A stretch of 64,000 nucleotides of DNA, taken from Lentzea nigeriaca (GTDB lineage: Bacteria > Actinomycetota > Actinomycetes > Mycobacteriales > Pseudonocardiaceae). Positions 31,214 to 39,897 of this stretch are shown here, one piece after another (the first letter of the stretch is position 1; every line of letters begins with the position of its first letter). Location of the stretch: positions 124,001 through 188,000 of the forward strand of contig NZ_JAFBCX010000010.1 in NCBI RefSeq assembly GCF_016907955.1, in the 5' to 3' direction. The position numbers and the translations under genes were made by a program. The notes below the pieces were generated by a model, which saw only the letters and a list, made by a program, of their open reading frames with translations, was not told the origin of the DNA and did not search any database.

Positions 31214-34076
31214 GCAGATCCGGCCGACCCGCAGTCAGCGTGGAGACGTCGCACACGCTCAGGTAACCGGTCACGTCGAGGAAGTCCCGGTCGGCCGGGA
31301 ACCTGAAACCTCGCTCGTGCAACCGCAGCCACGCGTCCAGCGCTTCGACGTTGGCCACGTCGGCTTTCGTACCGTACTTCTGCAGGATCGCCAGATCGTC
31401 GCCTCCACGCCCGATCCGTGCGAAGAGCTGCTCCACGAACAGCGAGCGAGGCACCGGCAGCTCGGCAAGCCGCACCAGGGCGGGCAGGCACTTCTCCACC
31501 GGTGTCGCCGCCAACATGATCAGTGCAGCTGTCGCCTCGATGCCGTGCGCCGCCGCGAGCGGTGTCACCGCGTCCCGCAACGTCACCGCGACCGCGTCCA
31601 GCGTCACGTACGGCTCGGACATCAGGATCCAGTCCCGCTCCCTGTCTCCCGTCCCGACCCTCAGGCTGACGGCGAAATGCCGATCGCGATCCCGTTCGAC
31701 CCACAACCCGCGCACGACACTCGCCCACTCGGCCGAGGACAGGCGGGACTTCCAGAACAACGCCTCGCGCTGCCAGTCCTCGACGCTCACGTTCAGGTCG
31801 GGCGCGTAGACCTTGTCGCGCAACACCAGCGCCAACGCGACCAGGTTCAGCGAATACGTCGCGTCCCTCGCCGAGTCGGTCATCACGTTGGGCTCGTAGA
31901 CCCCACGTGACAGCCGCCGCTCGTTGCGCGCCCCGAACAACCGCACCACGAGGTCGAACAGCTCCTCCGCGTCCGCCGCCCTCGCGAACTCCCGCAGGAA
32001 GTCCAGCACCGGCTTGCTCGTGGTCAGCGCCGTGAACGACAGGACGGAGTACAGCTCCGTGTCGTCCACAGTGGACTTGCGGCGCGACCGGGCGGCATCC
32101 TCGCGGCGCAGATCGTCCAGCCGGCCCCACACGAACCGGGCGACCAGGTACTCGCCGAAGGTCGCGTGCAGGAACTCATAGGTGCGGAGCCTGGTCTTGT
32201 CCTCACGGACCGCCTCCGTCTTCTGCACGAAGAAGAACCGCCCCAGAACCGTCTCGCCGGCCGACAAGGGAGTACGGGTTCCTATCCGGCGATCAGGCGA
32301 CTCGACACCGAGCAGCTGAGCCAGGTCGGATGTCACCTCGTGCTCGGCCACCCACTGCGCGCCGCGGTTGAACATCGCGAGTCCGACCACCGACAACCGC
32401 TCGAGCTCGAACTCAACGTCCTCGTCGACATCCGTGCCGGCGCTCTTGGCCACCTCACGCCGCGCGAACCGGTCGAGCAGCCGCTCGTACAGCTGGCCCC
32501 TGCTCATACCGAGGTGATCACGCTGGAACGAGCTGTCGACCGCGTCGTACAACGCCAGCATCAGCAGCAACAACGGCTGCGAGGCGAGATCCCGGTACTC
32601 CAGCACGGTCTCGACGGGCAGGGGAGGGTTGACCGCGTTCCACACCGCCAGCCACGCGGCGACCTGCTCGTCGGAGAACGGCAGCAGCCGCACCACATGC
32701 GTGCCCACCGGCAACTCCAGCCCAGCGCAGACGCTCAGCCTGCTCGTCACGACGAAGACCGCAGGCCTGCCCATGTCCTGCAGCGTCTGCTGGAACTCGG
32801 CGATCACGGTGAGGTAGCGCGTCTGGCTCACGCCCGTCGCCTGCAGCAGCTCGTCGAACCCGTCCAACACCACCACGGGCAGCGCCCCGCCGGTGCTCCG
32901 CGAGAACTCGGCCCAGCTCACCGGCTCGTGCAGCAACTCGTGCAAGCCGTGCTCCATCTGCCGCTTCAGATCAGCGTCCGCGGGAGTGCCGCGCAGCTCG
33001 ACCCGCACCACGGCGAAGTCCGACGCCGGCAACCGCGCCGCCAGCATCTCGGTCAGCACCGACTTGCCCGACCCCGGATCACCCAGCACCAGCAGCGGCG
33101 ACGACAACGCCTCCGGCGACGTCAGATACCCCACCAGATAGGCGTAGAGATCGTCACGGACCTCCACGTCGTCCCACCACGCGTGCAGCGATGGCGCTGC
33201 CGCACGTTCGGTGCCGATCACCACCTGGAACCGCGGGTCGACATAAGCCTCGGCCAGACTCGGGATCCGCACCCCGTCCGGCACCTCGGTCGACTTCACC
33301 AGCGGCCGCCGCAACGCGCCCCGGTACGCGCCGGCCAGCTCGCTGAACCGCACTTCGGGGGTCAGGTCGGTCGTGGTCTCCCGCAACACCTCCTCCAACC
33401 GCGCCAACGCGGATCGCGTCGCACGCGCGTCGTGCACCGAACACCAGAACCGGACTTCCGGGTATTCGGCCGCGAGCTGGCCGAGCAGCTCCTCGTACCG
33501 CTCGACTGCCCGCCCCGGCAGGGTGAGCCCGATCGCCTCATCCACCCGACCGCGCTGGGTCTCGTCGAGCTCGTCCCAGGACGCCAGGCTCCTCAACACG
33601 TCGAACAACGCGACGCCCATGGTGACGTAGAACGAGTTGATCCGGTCGAGGTTGTGCTCGTACGGGCGGCCAACCGAAGGCAACGGCAGGCTGAGGTCCC
33701 ACGGGTTGAACCGGACGACCAGATCGCGATCCTGCGGACGCAGGCTCACGTGCACCCGCTGCTCTTCGAACGCCTCGAAGAACGCCGTCATCACCAGCAC
33801 CGCGTGCGCGGCGTGCAGCTGCTGCGTGCGGGTGTAGCGGCTGACGTTGCGGCGCCGGGCGGAGACCTTGGAGATCAGCTCGTTGCTGAGCCTGATGAAG
33901 TCCGGCTTGGCGTCGAACAGGTCCAGCACCTGCCACAGCCCCAACGAACCCGCGAGCAGCGCGCCGTTCAGCAGCTTGTCCATCTTGGCGACGATCGGGT
34001 GTTCCCTGCCGCCGAGGCTCTTCACTGCCTCGTTGTAGCTGTAGGTCCTTCGCACCCGAAGCTTTCTACCCGACAT
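31125..34076 (-). CDS. NACHT-domain STAND NTPase (candidate antiphage NLR-like protein)
   Basis: 983 aa from ATG 34076. The first ~300 residues are a helical effector-like region (TYSYNEAVKSLGGREHPIVA start). NACHT NTPase: Walker A LLVLGDPGSGKSVLTEML (about residues 325-342), Walker B VVVLDGFDELLQATG (about 400), sensor FVVTSRL, and the winged-helix signature YEFLHATFGEYLVARFVW near residue 620. The C-terminal ~300 residues are helical and likely serve ligand sensing. The N-terminal region resembles the NNH class found on actinobacterial NACHT proteins. Several bacterial NACHT proteins protect against phage by sensing and killing infected cells; this role here is inference. Lies 8 nt downstream of a CadD-type gene. 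Confidence 0.85.
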   Translation of the reverse strand: MSGRKLRVRRTYSYNEAVKSLGGREHPIVAKMDKLLNGALLAGSLGLWQVLDLFDAKPDFIRLSNELISKVSARRRNVSRYTRTQQLHAAHAVLVMTAFFEAFEEQRVHVSLRPQDRDLVVRFNPWDLSLPLPSVGRPYEHNLDRINSFYVTMGVALFDVLRSLASWDELDETQRGRVDEAIGLTLPGRAVERYEELLGQLAAEYPEVRFWCSVHDARATRSALARLEEVLRETTTDLTPEVRFSELAGAYRGALRRPLVKSTEVPDGVRIPSLAEAYVDPRFQVVIGTERAAAPSLHAWWDDVEVRDDLYAYLVGYLTSPEALSSPLLVLGDPGSGKSVLTEMLAARLPASDFAVVRVELRGTPADADLKRQMEHGLHELLHEPVSWAEFSRSTGGALPVVVLDGFDELLQATGVSQTRYLTVIAEFQQTLQDMGRPAVFVVTSRLSVCAGLELPVGTHVVRLLPFSDEQVAAWLAVWNAVNPPLPVETVLEYRDLASQPLLLLMLALYDAVDSSFQRDHLGMSRGQLYERLLDRFARREVAKSAGTDVDEDVEFELERLSVVGLAMFNRGAQWVAEHEVTSDLAQLLGVESPDRRIGTRTPLSAGETVLGRFFFVQKTEAVREDKTRLRTYEFLHATFGEYLVARFVWGRLDDLRREDAARSRRKSTVDDTELYSVLSFTALTTSKPVLDFLREFARAADAEELFDLVVRLFGARNERRLSRGVYEPNVMTDSARDATYSLNLVALALVLRDKVYAPDLNVSVEDWQREALFWKSRLSSAEWASVVRGLWVERDRDRHFAVSLRVGTGDRERDWILMSEPYVTLDAVAVTLRDAVTPLAAAHGIEATAALIMLAATPVEKCLPALVRLAELPVPRSLFVEQLFARIGRGGDDLAILQKYGTKADVANVEALDAWLRLHERGFRFPADRDFLDVTGYLSVCDVSTLTAGRPDLLKRAKAAAADLGVELQPRGPRPTERDPVP

Positions 34077-34084
34077 GCGTGTGC

Positions 34085-34636
34085 TCAGCCGGAGAACAAC
34101 ACCAAAAGACCAATCACGATCAGCACCACAGGCAGGGCGATGTGGCCCCACTTGGCGAGAGCACGCGCGACCACCTGACGGGACGCCAGGAACCAGCCCG
34201 CCAGGCACCACACGCCGACCAGGACCAGGAACACCGCCACGTAGACCCACAGGGATTCGGCGACGGTGAAGACCGGGACGTAGACGCCGATGTTGTCGCC
34301 GCCGTTCGCCAGCGTCACGCCTGCCACGGCGAGGACGCCTGGGGCGGCGTCCGGCTCCTCATCGTCGTCGTTGCCGCGCCAGAGTGACCAAGCCGCTTTG
34401 ACACCGAGGGCCAGGGGGATCAGACCCAGCCACGGGCGGAACTGCTCCGGCAGGAGCGAGGCACCGAGGGCGCCGACGACGGCCAGGGCGAGGATGCCCG
34501 TGAAGCCCAGGTACTGACCGGCGACCACCTGCCAGGCCACGCGGGCCCGCGCGAAGAAGAGCGCGAGGAGCACCAGGTCGTCGACGTTCGTCACCGCGAA
34601 CATGCCTGCTGCCTGGCCGACCACCCCGAGATCCAC
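34085..34636 (-). CDS. CadD-family cadmium/cation transporter
   Basis: About 183 aa from GTG 34636 (a later ATG is possible). Five to six membrane helices, with the family start FAVTNVDDLVLLALFFARAR and its repeat GVTLANGGDNIGVYVPVFT; each carries the paired Asp/Asn residues of the LysE-superfamily CadD fold. Related proteins confer cadmium tolerance or export amino acids and cations. The stop is 8 nt before the NACHT start. Confidence 0.85.
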   Translation of the reverse strand: MDLGVVGQAAGMFAVTNVDDLVLLALFFARARVAWQVVAGQYLGFTGILALAVVGALGASLLPEQFRPWLGLIPLALGVKAAWSLWRGNDDDEEPDAAPGVLAVAGVTLANGGDNIGVYVPVFTVAESLWVYVAVFLVLVGVWCLAGWFLASRQVVARALAKWGHIALPVVLIVIGLLVLFSG

Positions 34637-34661
34637 GGCGGCATTCTGCACGCGAAGAAAC

Positions 34662-34720
34662 GGATACCGAATCCGGATGTGTGCTAGCGTTGCGGAGGTA
34701 AGTGGATGAGCTATCCGGAT
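34662..34720. promoter_or_regulatory. Operator cluster between CadD and SDR genes
   Basis: GGATACCGAATCCGGAT at 34662-34678 and TATCCGGAT at 34712-34720 both carry the ATCCGGAT palindrome. The second ends 8 bp before the SDR start. A near-copy of the first lies upstream of the TetR gene at 35594, suggesting that regulator binds both. Confidence 0.5.
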
Positions 34721-34727
34721 TGGGGTT

Positions 34728-35615
34728 GTGATGGTAAGCAAGGCAGTGGTCACCGCGGGGACCGGAGGCATCGGGCTCGAGACAGCCGTCGGGCTGGCGA
34801 AGGCCGGGTACGCGGTCACCGTCGTCGGACGGAACGCCCAACGTGGCGCTCGAGCCGTCGAGAGGATCAACGCAGGGGGAGGGGAGCCCGCGCGGTTCCT
34901 GCAGGCCGACCTCGCCGTGCTCGACGAGGTGCGCACGCTCGCGGAGCGGATCGCCACCGAGGGGGAGCTGGCCGTGCTGGTCAACAACGTCGGCGCGATG
35001 TTCCAGGACCGGACCGACCTCAACGGGGTCGAGGCGTCGTTCGTGGTCAACCACCTGTCGCCGTACCTGCTGACCGAACTGCTACTGCCGGCGTTGCGGA
35101 GCGGCGCGCCCAGCCGGGTGGTCAACGTGACGAGCGGGGCGGTGGCGCTGGCGAAGAAGGTGTTCGACGAGGTCGAGCCGCCCGGCGGGTACTACGGCTT
35201 CCACTGGTACGGGCGGGCCAAGCTCGCGAACCTCGCCTACACGCTCGACCTCGCCGCGAGGCTGGAGGGCAGTGGCGTGTCGGTGTTCGCGGCCGATCCC
35301 GGGGGAGCGGCCACCGACATGACGGATGGCACGATGCGCAACGCCAAGATCGTGTCGCCCGGCCTGCGGTTGTTGTGGCCGTTGGTGCGGCGGAAGTTCG
35401 AGCGATCGACCTCCGGAGCGGCGTCGGTGGCGGCGCGCTCGTCCATCGTCGCCGCCACCGACGACACCCTGCAGACCGGCCTGCTGATCGGGCCCCAGGG
35501 CACGCCCGTCACGCCCATCAAGGCGGCCACAGACCCGCGGACTGCGGCGGCAGTACGCAAACTCACCGAACAGCACGCACCGATCGAACGCGTTCCGGAT
35601 GGGGTATCCAATTAG
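34728..35615 (+). CDS. SDR-family oxidoreductase
   Basis: 295 aa (GTG 34728 or ATG 34731). Cofactor loop TAGTGGIGLETAVGLAKAG, NNVG at VLVNNVGAMFQD, Ser in NVTSGAVALAKK and the YxxxK in WYGRAKLANLAY. Resembles retinol-dehydrogenase/WW-oxidoreductase-like SDRs with an extended C-terminus. Ten nt upstream of the TetR gene, with shared operator sequences. Confidence 0.88.
   Translation: MMVSKAVVTAGTGGIGLETAVGLAKAGYAVTVVGRNAQRGARAVERINAGGGEPARFLQADLAVLDEVRTLAERIATEGELAVLVNNVGAMFQDRTDLNGVEASFVVNHLSPYLLTELLLPALRSGAPSRVVNVTSGAVALAKKVFDEVEPPGGYYGFHWYGRAKLANLAYTLDLAARLEGSGVSVFAADPGGAATDMTDGTMRNAKIVSPGLRLLWPLVRRKFERSTSGAASVAARSSIVAATDDTLQTGLLIGPQGTPVTPIKAATDPRTAAAVRKLTEQHAPIERVPDGVSN
35594..35609. promoter_or_regulatory. 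Second operator copy, upstream of the TetR gene
   Basis: TCCGGATGGGGTATCC; its reverse complement matches the 34662 site at 14 of 16 positions. It lies within the 3' end of the SDR gene, 15 bp before the TetR start. Confidence 0.5.
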
Positions 35616-35624
35616 GCTGGAGGC

Positions 35625-36185
35625 ATGACGCCGCAGCGCAAGGACGCCGCCCGCAACTGGGACCGGATCCTCACCGTCGCCAGGGAACTCGTCGACGAAG
35701 GCACCCCGCTGCAGCTCAACGACGTCGCCCGGCGCGCAGGACTGGGCGTCGGCACGGTCTACCGGCACTTCCCGACCACCGAAGCGCTCCTGGAGACCGT
35801 CGCCACGCCTCGCCTGGAGGCACTCGTCGACCACGGCCAAAAAGCACTGACCGACGACGACCCGTGGCAGGCCTTCTCCGGCTTCCTGACACGGCTCGTC
35901 GAAGCCCAGGTCAGCGACCCCTCACTGGCCAAGGTCGCCGCCACCGCCGACGACGCCCTGCCACGCACCACCGAACTCAAACAGCAGATGATGGCCACCG
36001 GCACCAAGCTGCTCGCCCGCGCCCGCCAAGCCGGAGCAGTCCGGCCCGACCTCGCCGACGGCGACATCGTCCCGCTCATGTGCGGCGTCGCCTACGCCAC
36101 CTACGTCCACAGCGACGGACCCGCCGACCGGCTGCCCACCGCCCGCCGCTACCTCGCCACCCTGCTCAGAGGCCTCAGTGCCTGA
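35625..36185 (+). CDS. TetR-family transcriptional regulator
   Basis: 186 aa. HTH: ILTVARELVDEGTPLQLNDV, ARRAGLGVGTVYRHFPTTEA, a textbook TetR signature; helical ligand domain follows with VPLMCGVAYATYV. Downstream of the SDR gene and flanked by matching operator sequences, so likely autoregulated and repressing the SDR gene. Confidence 0.9.
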   Translation: MTPQRKDAARNWDRILTVARELVDEGTPLQLNDVARRAGLGVGTVYRHFPTTEALLETVATPRLEALVDHGQKALTDDDPWQAFSGFLTRLVEAQVSDPSLAKVAATADDALPRTTELKQQMMATGTKLLARARQAGAVRPDLADGDIVPLMCGVAYATYVHSDGPADRLPTARRYLATLLRGLSA

Positions 36186-36196
36186 CCTCGAGAGCC

Positions 36197-36694
36197 TCAC
36201 CACCGGCCCTCACCCGTCGCGCCGTCGATCTGCTCCCGCACGATGTCCGCATGCCCCGCATGCCGCGCGGTCTCCGTCAGAACGTGCACCAGAACGTTGA
36301 ACAACATCACCTTGGGCCGCGGCCACCACGGCACAAACCCAGGGGAGTCCACCGACAACGCGGCGATCGTCGCATCCGAATGCGCCCACACGCGCCGATA
36401 ACGACCAACGATCTCCTCACGCGTCTCACCCTCGGCAGCCCGCATGTCCGAACCACGCGCCGCAAGATCGTCCCACCGCGGCATCGGCTCCGGAAAAGGC
36501 CGGTCGAACACCTCACCGAAATACCGCGACTCCGACAACGTCAGATGCTTCACCAACCCCAGCAGGTTCGTGCCACTCGCGGTCAACGGCCGGCGCACCT
36601 CCGACTCGTCGAGGCCGTCGAGCTTCCACACCATCACCTCGCGCAGCTCCCGCAGATCGCTGTGCAGATACTCCTTGGCGAACTCATCGATCAT
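36197..36694 (-). CDS. DinB-family protein (DUF664 type)
   Basis: 165 aa from ATG 36694. Four-helix DinB fold with metal-site His residues: LGLVKHLTLSESRYFGEVFD (His 1) and VLTETARHAGHADIVREQID (His 2 and 3). These proteins include thiol- or metal-dependent transferases using mycothiol or bacillithiol. A paralogue at 59374 shares VWKLDGL and TNLLGLVKHL. Converges with the TetR gene. Confidence 0.88.
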   Translation of the reverse strand: MIDEFAKEYLHSDLRELREVMVWKLDGLDESEVRRPLTASGTNLLGLVKHLTLSESRYFGEVFDRPFPEPMPRWDDLAARGSDMRAAEGETREEIVGRYRRVWAHSDATIAALSVDSPGFVPWWPRPKVMLFNVLVHVLTETARHAGHADIVREQIDGATGEGRW

Positions 36695-36772
36695 GAGACT
36701 CAAGCCTGCCACGGCACCTCTATCGCCACCGTGACGTAATGGGGCAGTGGGGCAGGAGCTAGCGTCACGATC

Positions 36773-37237
36773 ATGGCGAACTGGACACTGCGCCCGGCAT
36801 CGATCTCCGACGTCGAGGCAGTCGCCGAGCTGCGCGCCGTGGTTCTGAAGGCGGACCTGGACCGGCTCGGCCGGTACGACGAGCAACGCGTGCGGCAACG
36901 GCTGCGAGACGGATTCGACGCGGCCCACACCGAGGTGATCGAGGTCGACGGCCTCTTCGCCGGCTGCGTGGCGCTGCGCCCGGCCGAGGACGCCCACTGG
37001 CTGGAGCACTTTTATCTGGACCCGCAGCAGCAAGGTCAGGGCGTCGGCTCGGCCGTGCTGCGCGAACTGCTGGAGCGGTGCGACCGCAGCGGAGTCGTCG
37101 TCCGGTTGAACGTGCTGCAGGGCAGTTCGGCCCAACGGCTGTACGCACGCCACGGGTTCACCGTCGACACCGAGGACCCGGTGGACGTGTTCATGGTGCG
37201 CACGCCGGGGAGACCCGATCCGCGTTACTTGACATAA
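36773..37237 (+). CDS. GNAT-family N-acetyltransferase
   Basis: 154 aa. Acetyl-CoA binding motif A in LEHFYLDPQQQGQGVGSAVL (QGQGVGS loop), motif B in LYARHGFTVDTEDPVDVFM. Acceptor unknown. Its last codons and TAA stop lie inside the dif site, so the C-terminus (RYLT) is dictated by dif. Confidence 0.9.
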   Translation: MANWTLRPASISDVEAVAELRAVVLKADLDRLGRYDEQRVRQRLRDGFDAAHTEVIEVDGLFAGCVALRPAEDAHWLEHFYLDPQQQGQGVGSAVLRELLERCDRSGVVVRLNVLQGSSAQRLYARHGFTVDTEDPVDVFMVRTPGRPDPRYLT

Positions 37238-37254
37238 TGTAGATTATCGGCGAA
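37227..37254. other. dif: Chromosomal dif site (XerC/XerD resolution site)
   Basis: 28 bp: ACTTGACATAAT, then GTAG, then ATTATCGGCGAA. On the opposite strand it reads TTCGCCGATAAT, then CTAC, then ATTATGTCAAGT, which fits the actinobacterial dif consensus as I know it, with CATAAT/ATTATG-type inverted cores. XerC/XerD resolve chromosome dimers here and FtsK terminates translocation. Its presence implies a circular chromosome and marks the terminus. Confidence 0.85.
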
Positions 37255-37301
37255 ACGGTGACCTGCGAAGATCGCCTTCAGAAGGGGTTGAAACCGGCCC
37301 T

Positions 37302-37360
37302 GTTGCGCGTCTGCGAGCACCGCCAGCGGGCAGGCTGGCCGTACTCGCAGACGCCGCAAC
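37302..37360. repeat. Long inverted repeat beside dif
   Basis: GTTGCGCGTCTGCGAG (37302-37317) pairs with CTCGCAGACGCCGCAAC (37344-37360) with one bulged base; the interior GCCAGC/GCTGGC adds a second stem. No gene lies here. The arms are G/C-rich and well conserved, so a structured site or terminator is plausible. Confidence 0.55.
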
Positions 37361-37504
37361 ATCTGAACACCGGCGATGTCGGAGCGCGGTCGACACCGAC
37401 GACTCGTCAGTGAGACGTACGCAGGGACGCGTCATTACGCTCACAATCCCCGACAAGTGACGCCACCTGGTCCAGCGCCCGGCGAACCCGGACTAAACGG
37501 ACAT

Positions 37505-37532
37505 TTCATGCATAATCGCCATTATCCAGCAC
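37505..37532. other. Dif-like second core
   Basis: CATAAT, then CGCC, then ATTATCC at 37511-37527 reproduces the inverted core and 4-bp spacing of dif, but the outer arms differ (TTTCATG and AGCACG). It could be a degenerate Xer site or chance AT-rich dyad. The surrounding 37238-37778 has no convincing gene on either strand. Confidence 0.3.
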
Positions 37533-37778
37533 GGAACACACGGTCAGTTGCGGAACATGCGAACGGATGGCGTCGACATGCCGGACGCAGATCGCTCAGC
37601 GGTCCCTCGCGACAGTCAGACGCCATCTGATATCCGCGGTTCTGATCTCGATGAGCAGCATTCTCGCTTGGTCACGCCCACGGGAAGGTCAGTCCCCTCC
37701 CCTGGCCTGCTGCGCGAACTGTCCAGGTCGTGCCCTACCCAGATCATGGGAAGCCACGTTTGGCCTGGTCACGTTGAA

Positions 37779-39273
37779 TCAGACTGGGCGGGGCGGGTCG
37801 ACGAGTTCGATGCCGATCGCCACGACGCCGAGAGCTTCACGTTCGGGCGGGTAGATCTGGCGGATGTTGACGAGCTGGTCCTCGCGGGTGGCGGTCGGGT
37901 TCACCGAGGCGACCGGTTCGTGGTCGAACATCTCCTCGAAGCTGGTGTAGCGGTTGACCTTGGTGACGCGGGTCAGGACGTTGTCGCCCTGGCAGTTGAA
38001 GCGGATCAGTGAGCCGGGCTTGATGTTGCGGCGGCTGGAGTCGTTGACGCGGATCTCGGTGGTCTTGCGACCTTGGGCGATGAGGTCGAAGTAGCGCTTG
38101 TAGATGCCCATCTCGTGGGCGCGGACGGTGGGTTCGGCTGGGCGTTGGGTCATGAGTCGGCCGAGTTCCTTGACGGTGAACGAGCGGAAGAAGTGCTTGG
38201 GGTCGGTGAGCAGTTCGCCGACCAGCCAGACCAGAGCGTCGGCGTAGTCGTCGACGTTGCCGGGCCAGGCGGTGGTGTCGAGCATCCACGGCTCGACGTC
38301 CGGAGGCAGAGCCGCGCGGCCCTGTTCGCGCAGCAGCGATTTCGACAGCTTCGCGCCGGTCGGGGCGAGCACCTGCGGGGTGAACACCCGGATCGACATT
38401 TGGGCGGCCGGCGTGCCCAAGGCACCGAGAGCGCCGTCGACGAGTTGGCAGCCAAAGGCCCAGTCGCCGCCCTTGAGCATCACGTGCAGCACGTTGGTGT
38501 CGCGGCCGAATGCGCGCTCCTTGACCAGATTCCGGTACAGCGTCGCCAGGTCCAGGTACGGGGTGTCGTCCTCGGGGTCGATGTGGACCTCGTAGTTGCC
38601 GTGGTCCATACAGACTGCGGTGAAGGTGGCGCCGTCCTCGTCCAGGTGGGCGAGCCGGGTGCGGTCGGCGCGTTTTTCCGCCCATCCACACTCCGGGCAC
38701 GGCACCCGGATGTGCACCACCCCGTGGCTGGGTGCCATCCACCAGCGGATGTCCTCCAGGCGCTCCAGCGTGCGCAGGAACTCAGCCCGAAACCCTGGCG
38801 TTGCCTGCTGGTCGGTGTAGGTCTCCAGTTCGTAGGCAGTGTCCGTCGCTTCCGACAGCGAGCGGAAGAACGCCTGGTAATAGCCCTCGATCAGCTCACC
38901 GATCTGGTCTTTGCCCAGGACGTGGAAGTAGGTCTTTTGGTAGGCGTGATGGGTTTCCGGGTCCAGGTCGACGGTGTGCGGGGCGTTGTCCAGCGCACCG
39001 AACCGCACGACTGTGTCGATGGAGAACTCCCGTCGGGCGATCTTGGCGAGCAGGAACGCCGCTGTCTGCACCAGGTTCGTCCCCAGGTGCGGGCTGCACC
39101 AGGTTCGTCCCCAGGTGCGGGGCACCGTTGACTTGCGTGCCGACCACGAACTCGATCCGCTTCGGGCGCGAGGCGAGCACGCGGGGCCGGAGCAGGTCGA
39201 TCGAGCGCAGTAGAGCGTTGGCCAGGATGCTGTTCGGTGAGACGAGGAGCGCGGGTTTTCCGTGGCGCGACAA
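37779..39273 (-). pseudogene. Class I aminoacyl-tRNA-synthetase-like core fused to ASCH domain, frameshifted
   Basis: Two overlapping frames join into one 488-aa protein if one copy of a 28-bp tandem repeat is removed. It starts at TTG 39273, right after an in-frame TGA. The N-terminal part carries NGAPHLGTNLVQ (HIGH-like, about residue 53), a DxNxP segment RFGALDNAPHTVD, a zinc pair CPECGW with a later CMDHGN, GGDWAFGCQLVDGAL, and GAKLSKSLLREQG (KMSKS-like, about residue 298). These follow the order seen in class I lysyl-tRNA synthetase. No anticodon domain: instead residues ~378-488 form an ASCH (PUA-like RNA-binding) domain, EMGIYKRYFDLIAQGRKTTE. As read, translation would stop early, so it is inactive or phase-variable. 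Third gene of the operon. Confidence 0.65.
39066..39121. repeat. Perfect 28-bp tandem duplication inside the aaRS-like gene
   Basis: Copy 1 at 39066-39093 and copy 2 at 39094-39121 are identical (CTGCACCAGGTTCGTCCCCA start). 28 is not a multiple of three, so the extra copy shifts the frame exactly after PHLGTNLVQ. Removing one copy restores 489 codons from 39273 to 37779. Confidence 0.97.
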
Positions 39274-39279
39274 TGGGGT

Positions 39280-39885
39280 TCACGCTCCTCGACTGGGTTT
39301 GGGCAGGCGCAGGTTGGCGCAGATGAAGTCCAGCCGGGCGGTTGCCGAGTCGGCCGCGACGAACACCGGCTCGTACCCGGCGTCGTAGTAGCCCTGCACG
39401 ATCAGCTCGTGGACTCGGCGGATCTCGCGGTCCTTGGCCCACACGATGTCGTCGGGGTCTTCGAAGGTGTCCAGCGGGTCCAGCACGAAGATCGCGTCGT
39501 AGCGGTACCGCTTTGTCGCCTCTTCGAGTTCGAGTGTGGGCTTGAGGCCGAAGAAGCCTTCCCAGCCGTAGCCGTCCGGGATGCCCCGGTTGTAGAAGCG
39601 GATTCCGTGGACGTGCGAGGTGTGCTCGGCGACGAACGCTTCCAGGACCTCGAGCGAGTACTCGCGCCGGTCCTCCTTCCGCAGGTGACGGCCGAGGCGT
39701 TCGCGGTGCTTGCGGTAGATCTCGCGCCCCGGCTCGTCGACCATGCAGGGGATCCCGGCGGCGTGCACCGCGCTGATCAAGTCGTCCTTGCCCGAGGATG
39801 GGCCGCCGGTGATGACGTAGCGGCGGGGGTCGCCGGTCTCTGCTGCGGCGAGCACAGCGGACAGGTTGGGGTTGATGCTGGTCAC
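39280..39885 (-). CDS. AAA_28-type P-loop NTPase/kinase
   Basis: 201 aa from GTG 39885, preceded by GGAAG. Walker A in YVITGGPSSGKDDLISAVH (a Asp replaces the usual Thr/Ser after GK), MVDEPGREIYRKH, YNRGIPDGYGWEGFFG and FVLDPLDTFEDPDDIVWA, the pattern of AAA_28/NadR-like ATPases. These may phosphorylate nucleosides, lipids or proteins. The stop is 6 nt before the TTG of the aaRS-like gene, so products are made together. Confidence 0.8.
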   Translation of the reverse strand: MTSINPNLSAVLAAAETGDPRRYVITGGPSSGKDDLISAVHAAGIPCMVDEPGREIYRKHRERLGRHLRKEDRREYSLEVLEAFVAEHTSHVHGIRFYNRGIPDGYGWEGFFGLKPTLELEEATKRYRYDAIFVLDPLDTFEDPDDIVWAKDREIRRVHELIVQGYYDAGYEPVFVAADSATARLDFICANLRLPKPSRGA

Positions 39886-39897
39886 GGGCTTCCGATC

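Noticed and set aside
32166-34178. 670-aa plus-strand ORF opposite the NACHT gene
   Set aside because: Low-complexity Arg/Gln/His composition typical of the reverse frame of a high-GC gene.
37548-38012. Plus-strand ORF near dif
   Set aside because: Half of it is antisense to the ASCH domain, with no ribosome site or motif; the gap is left as non-coding.
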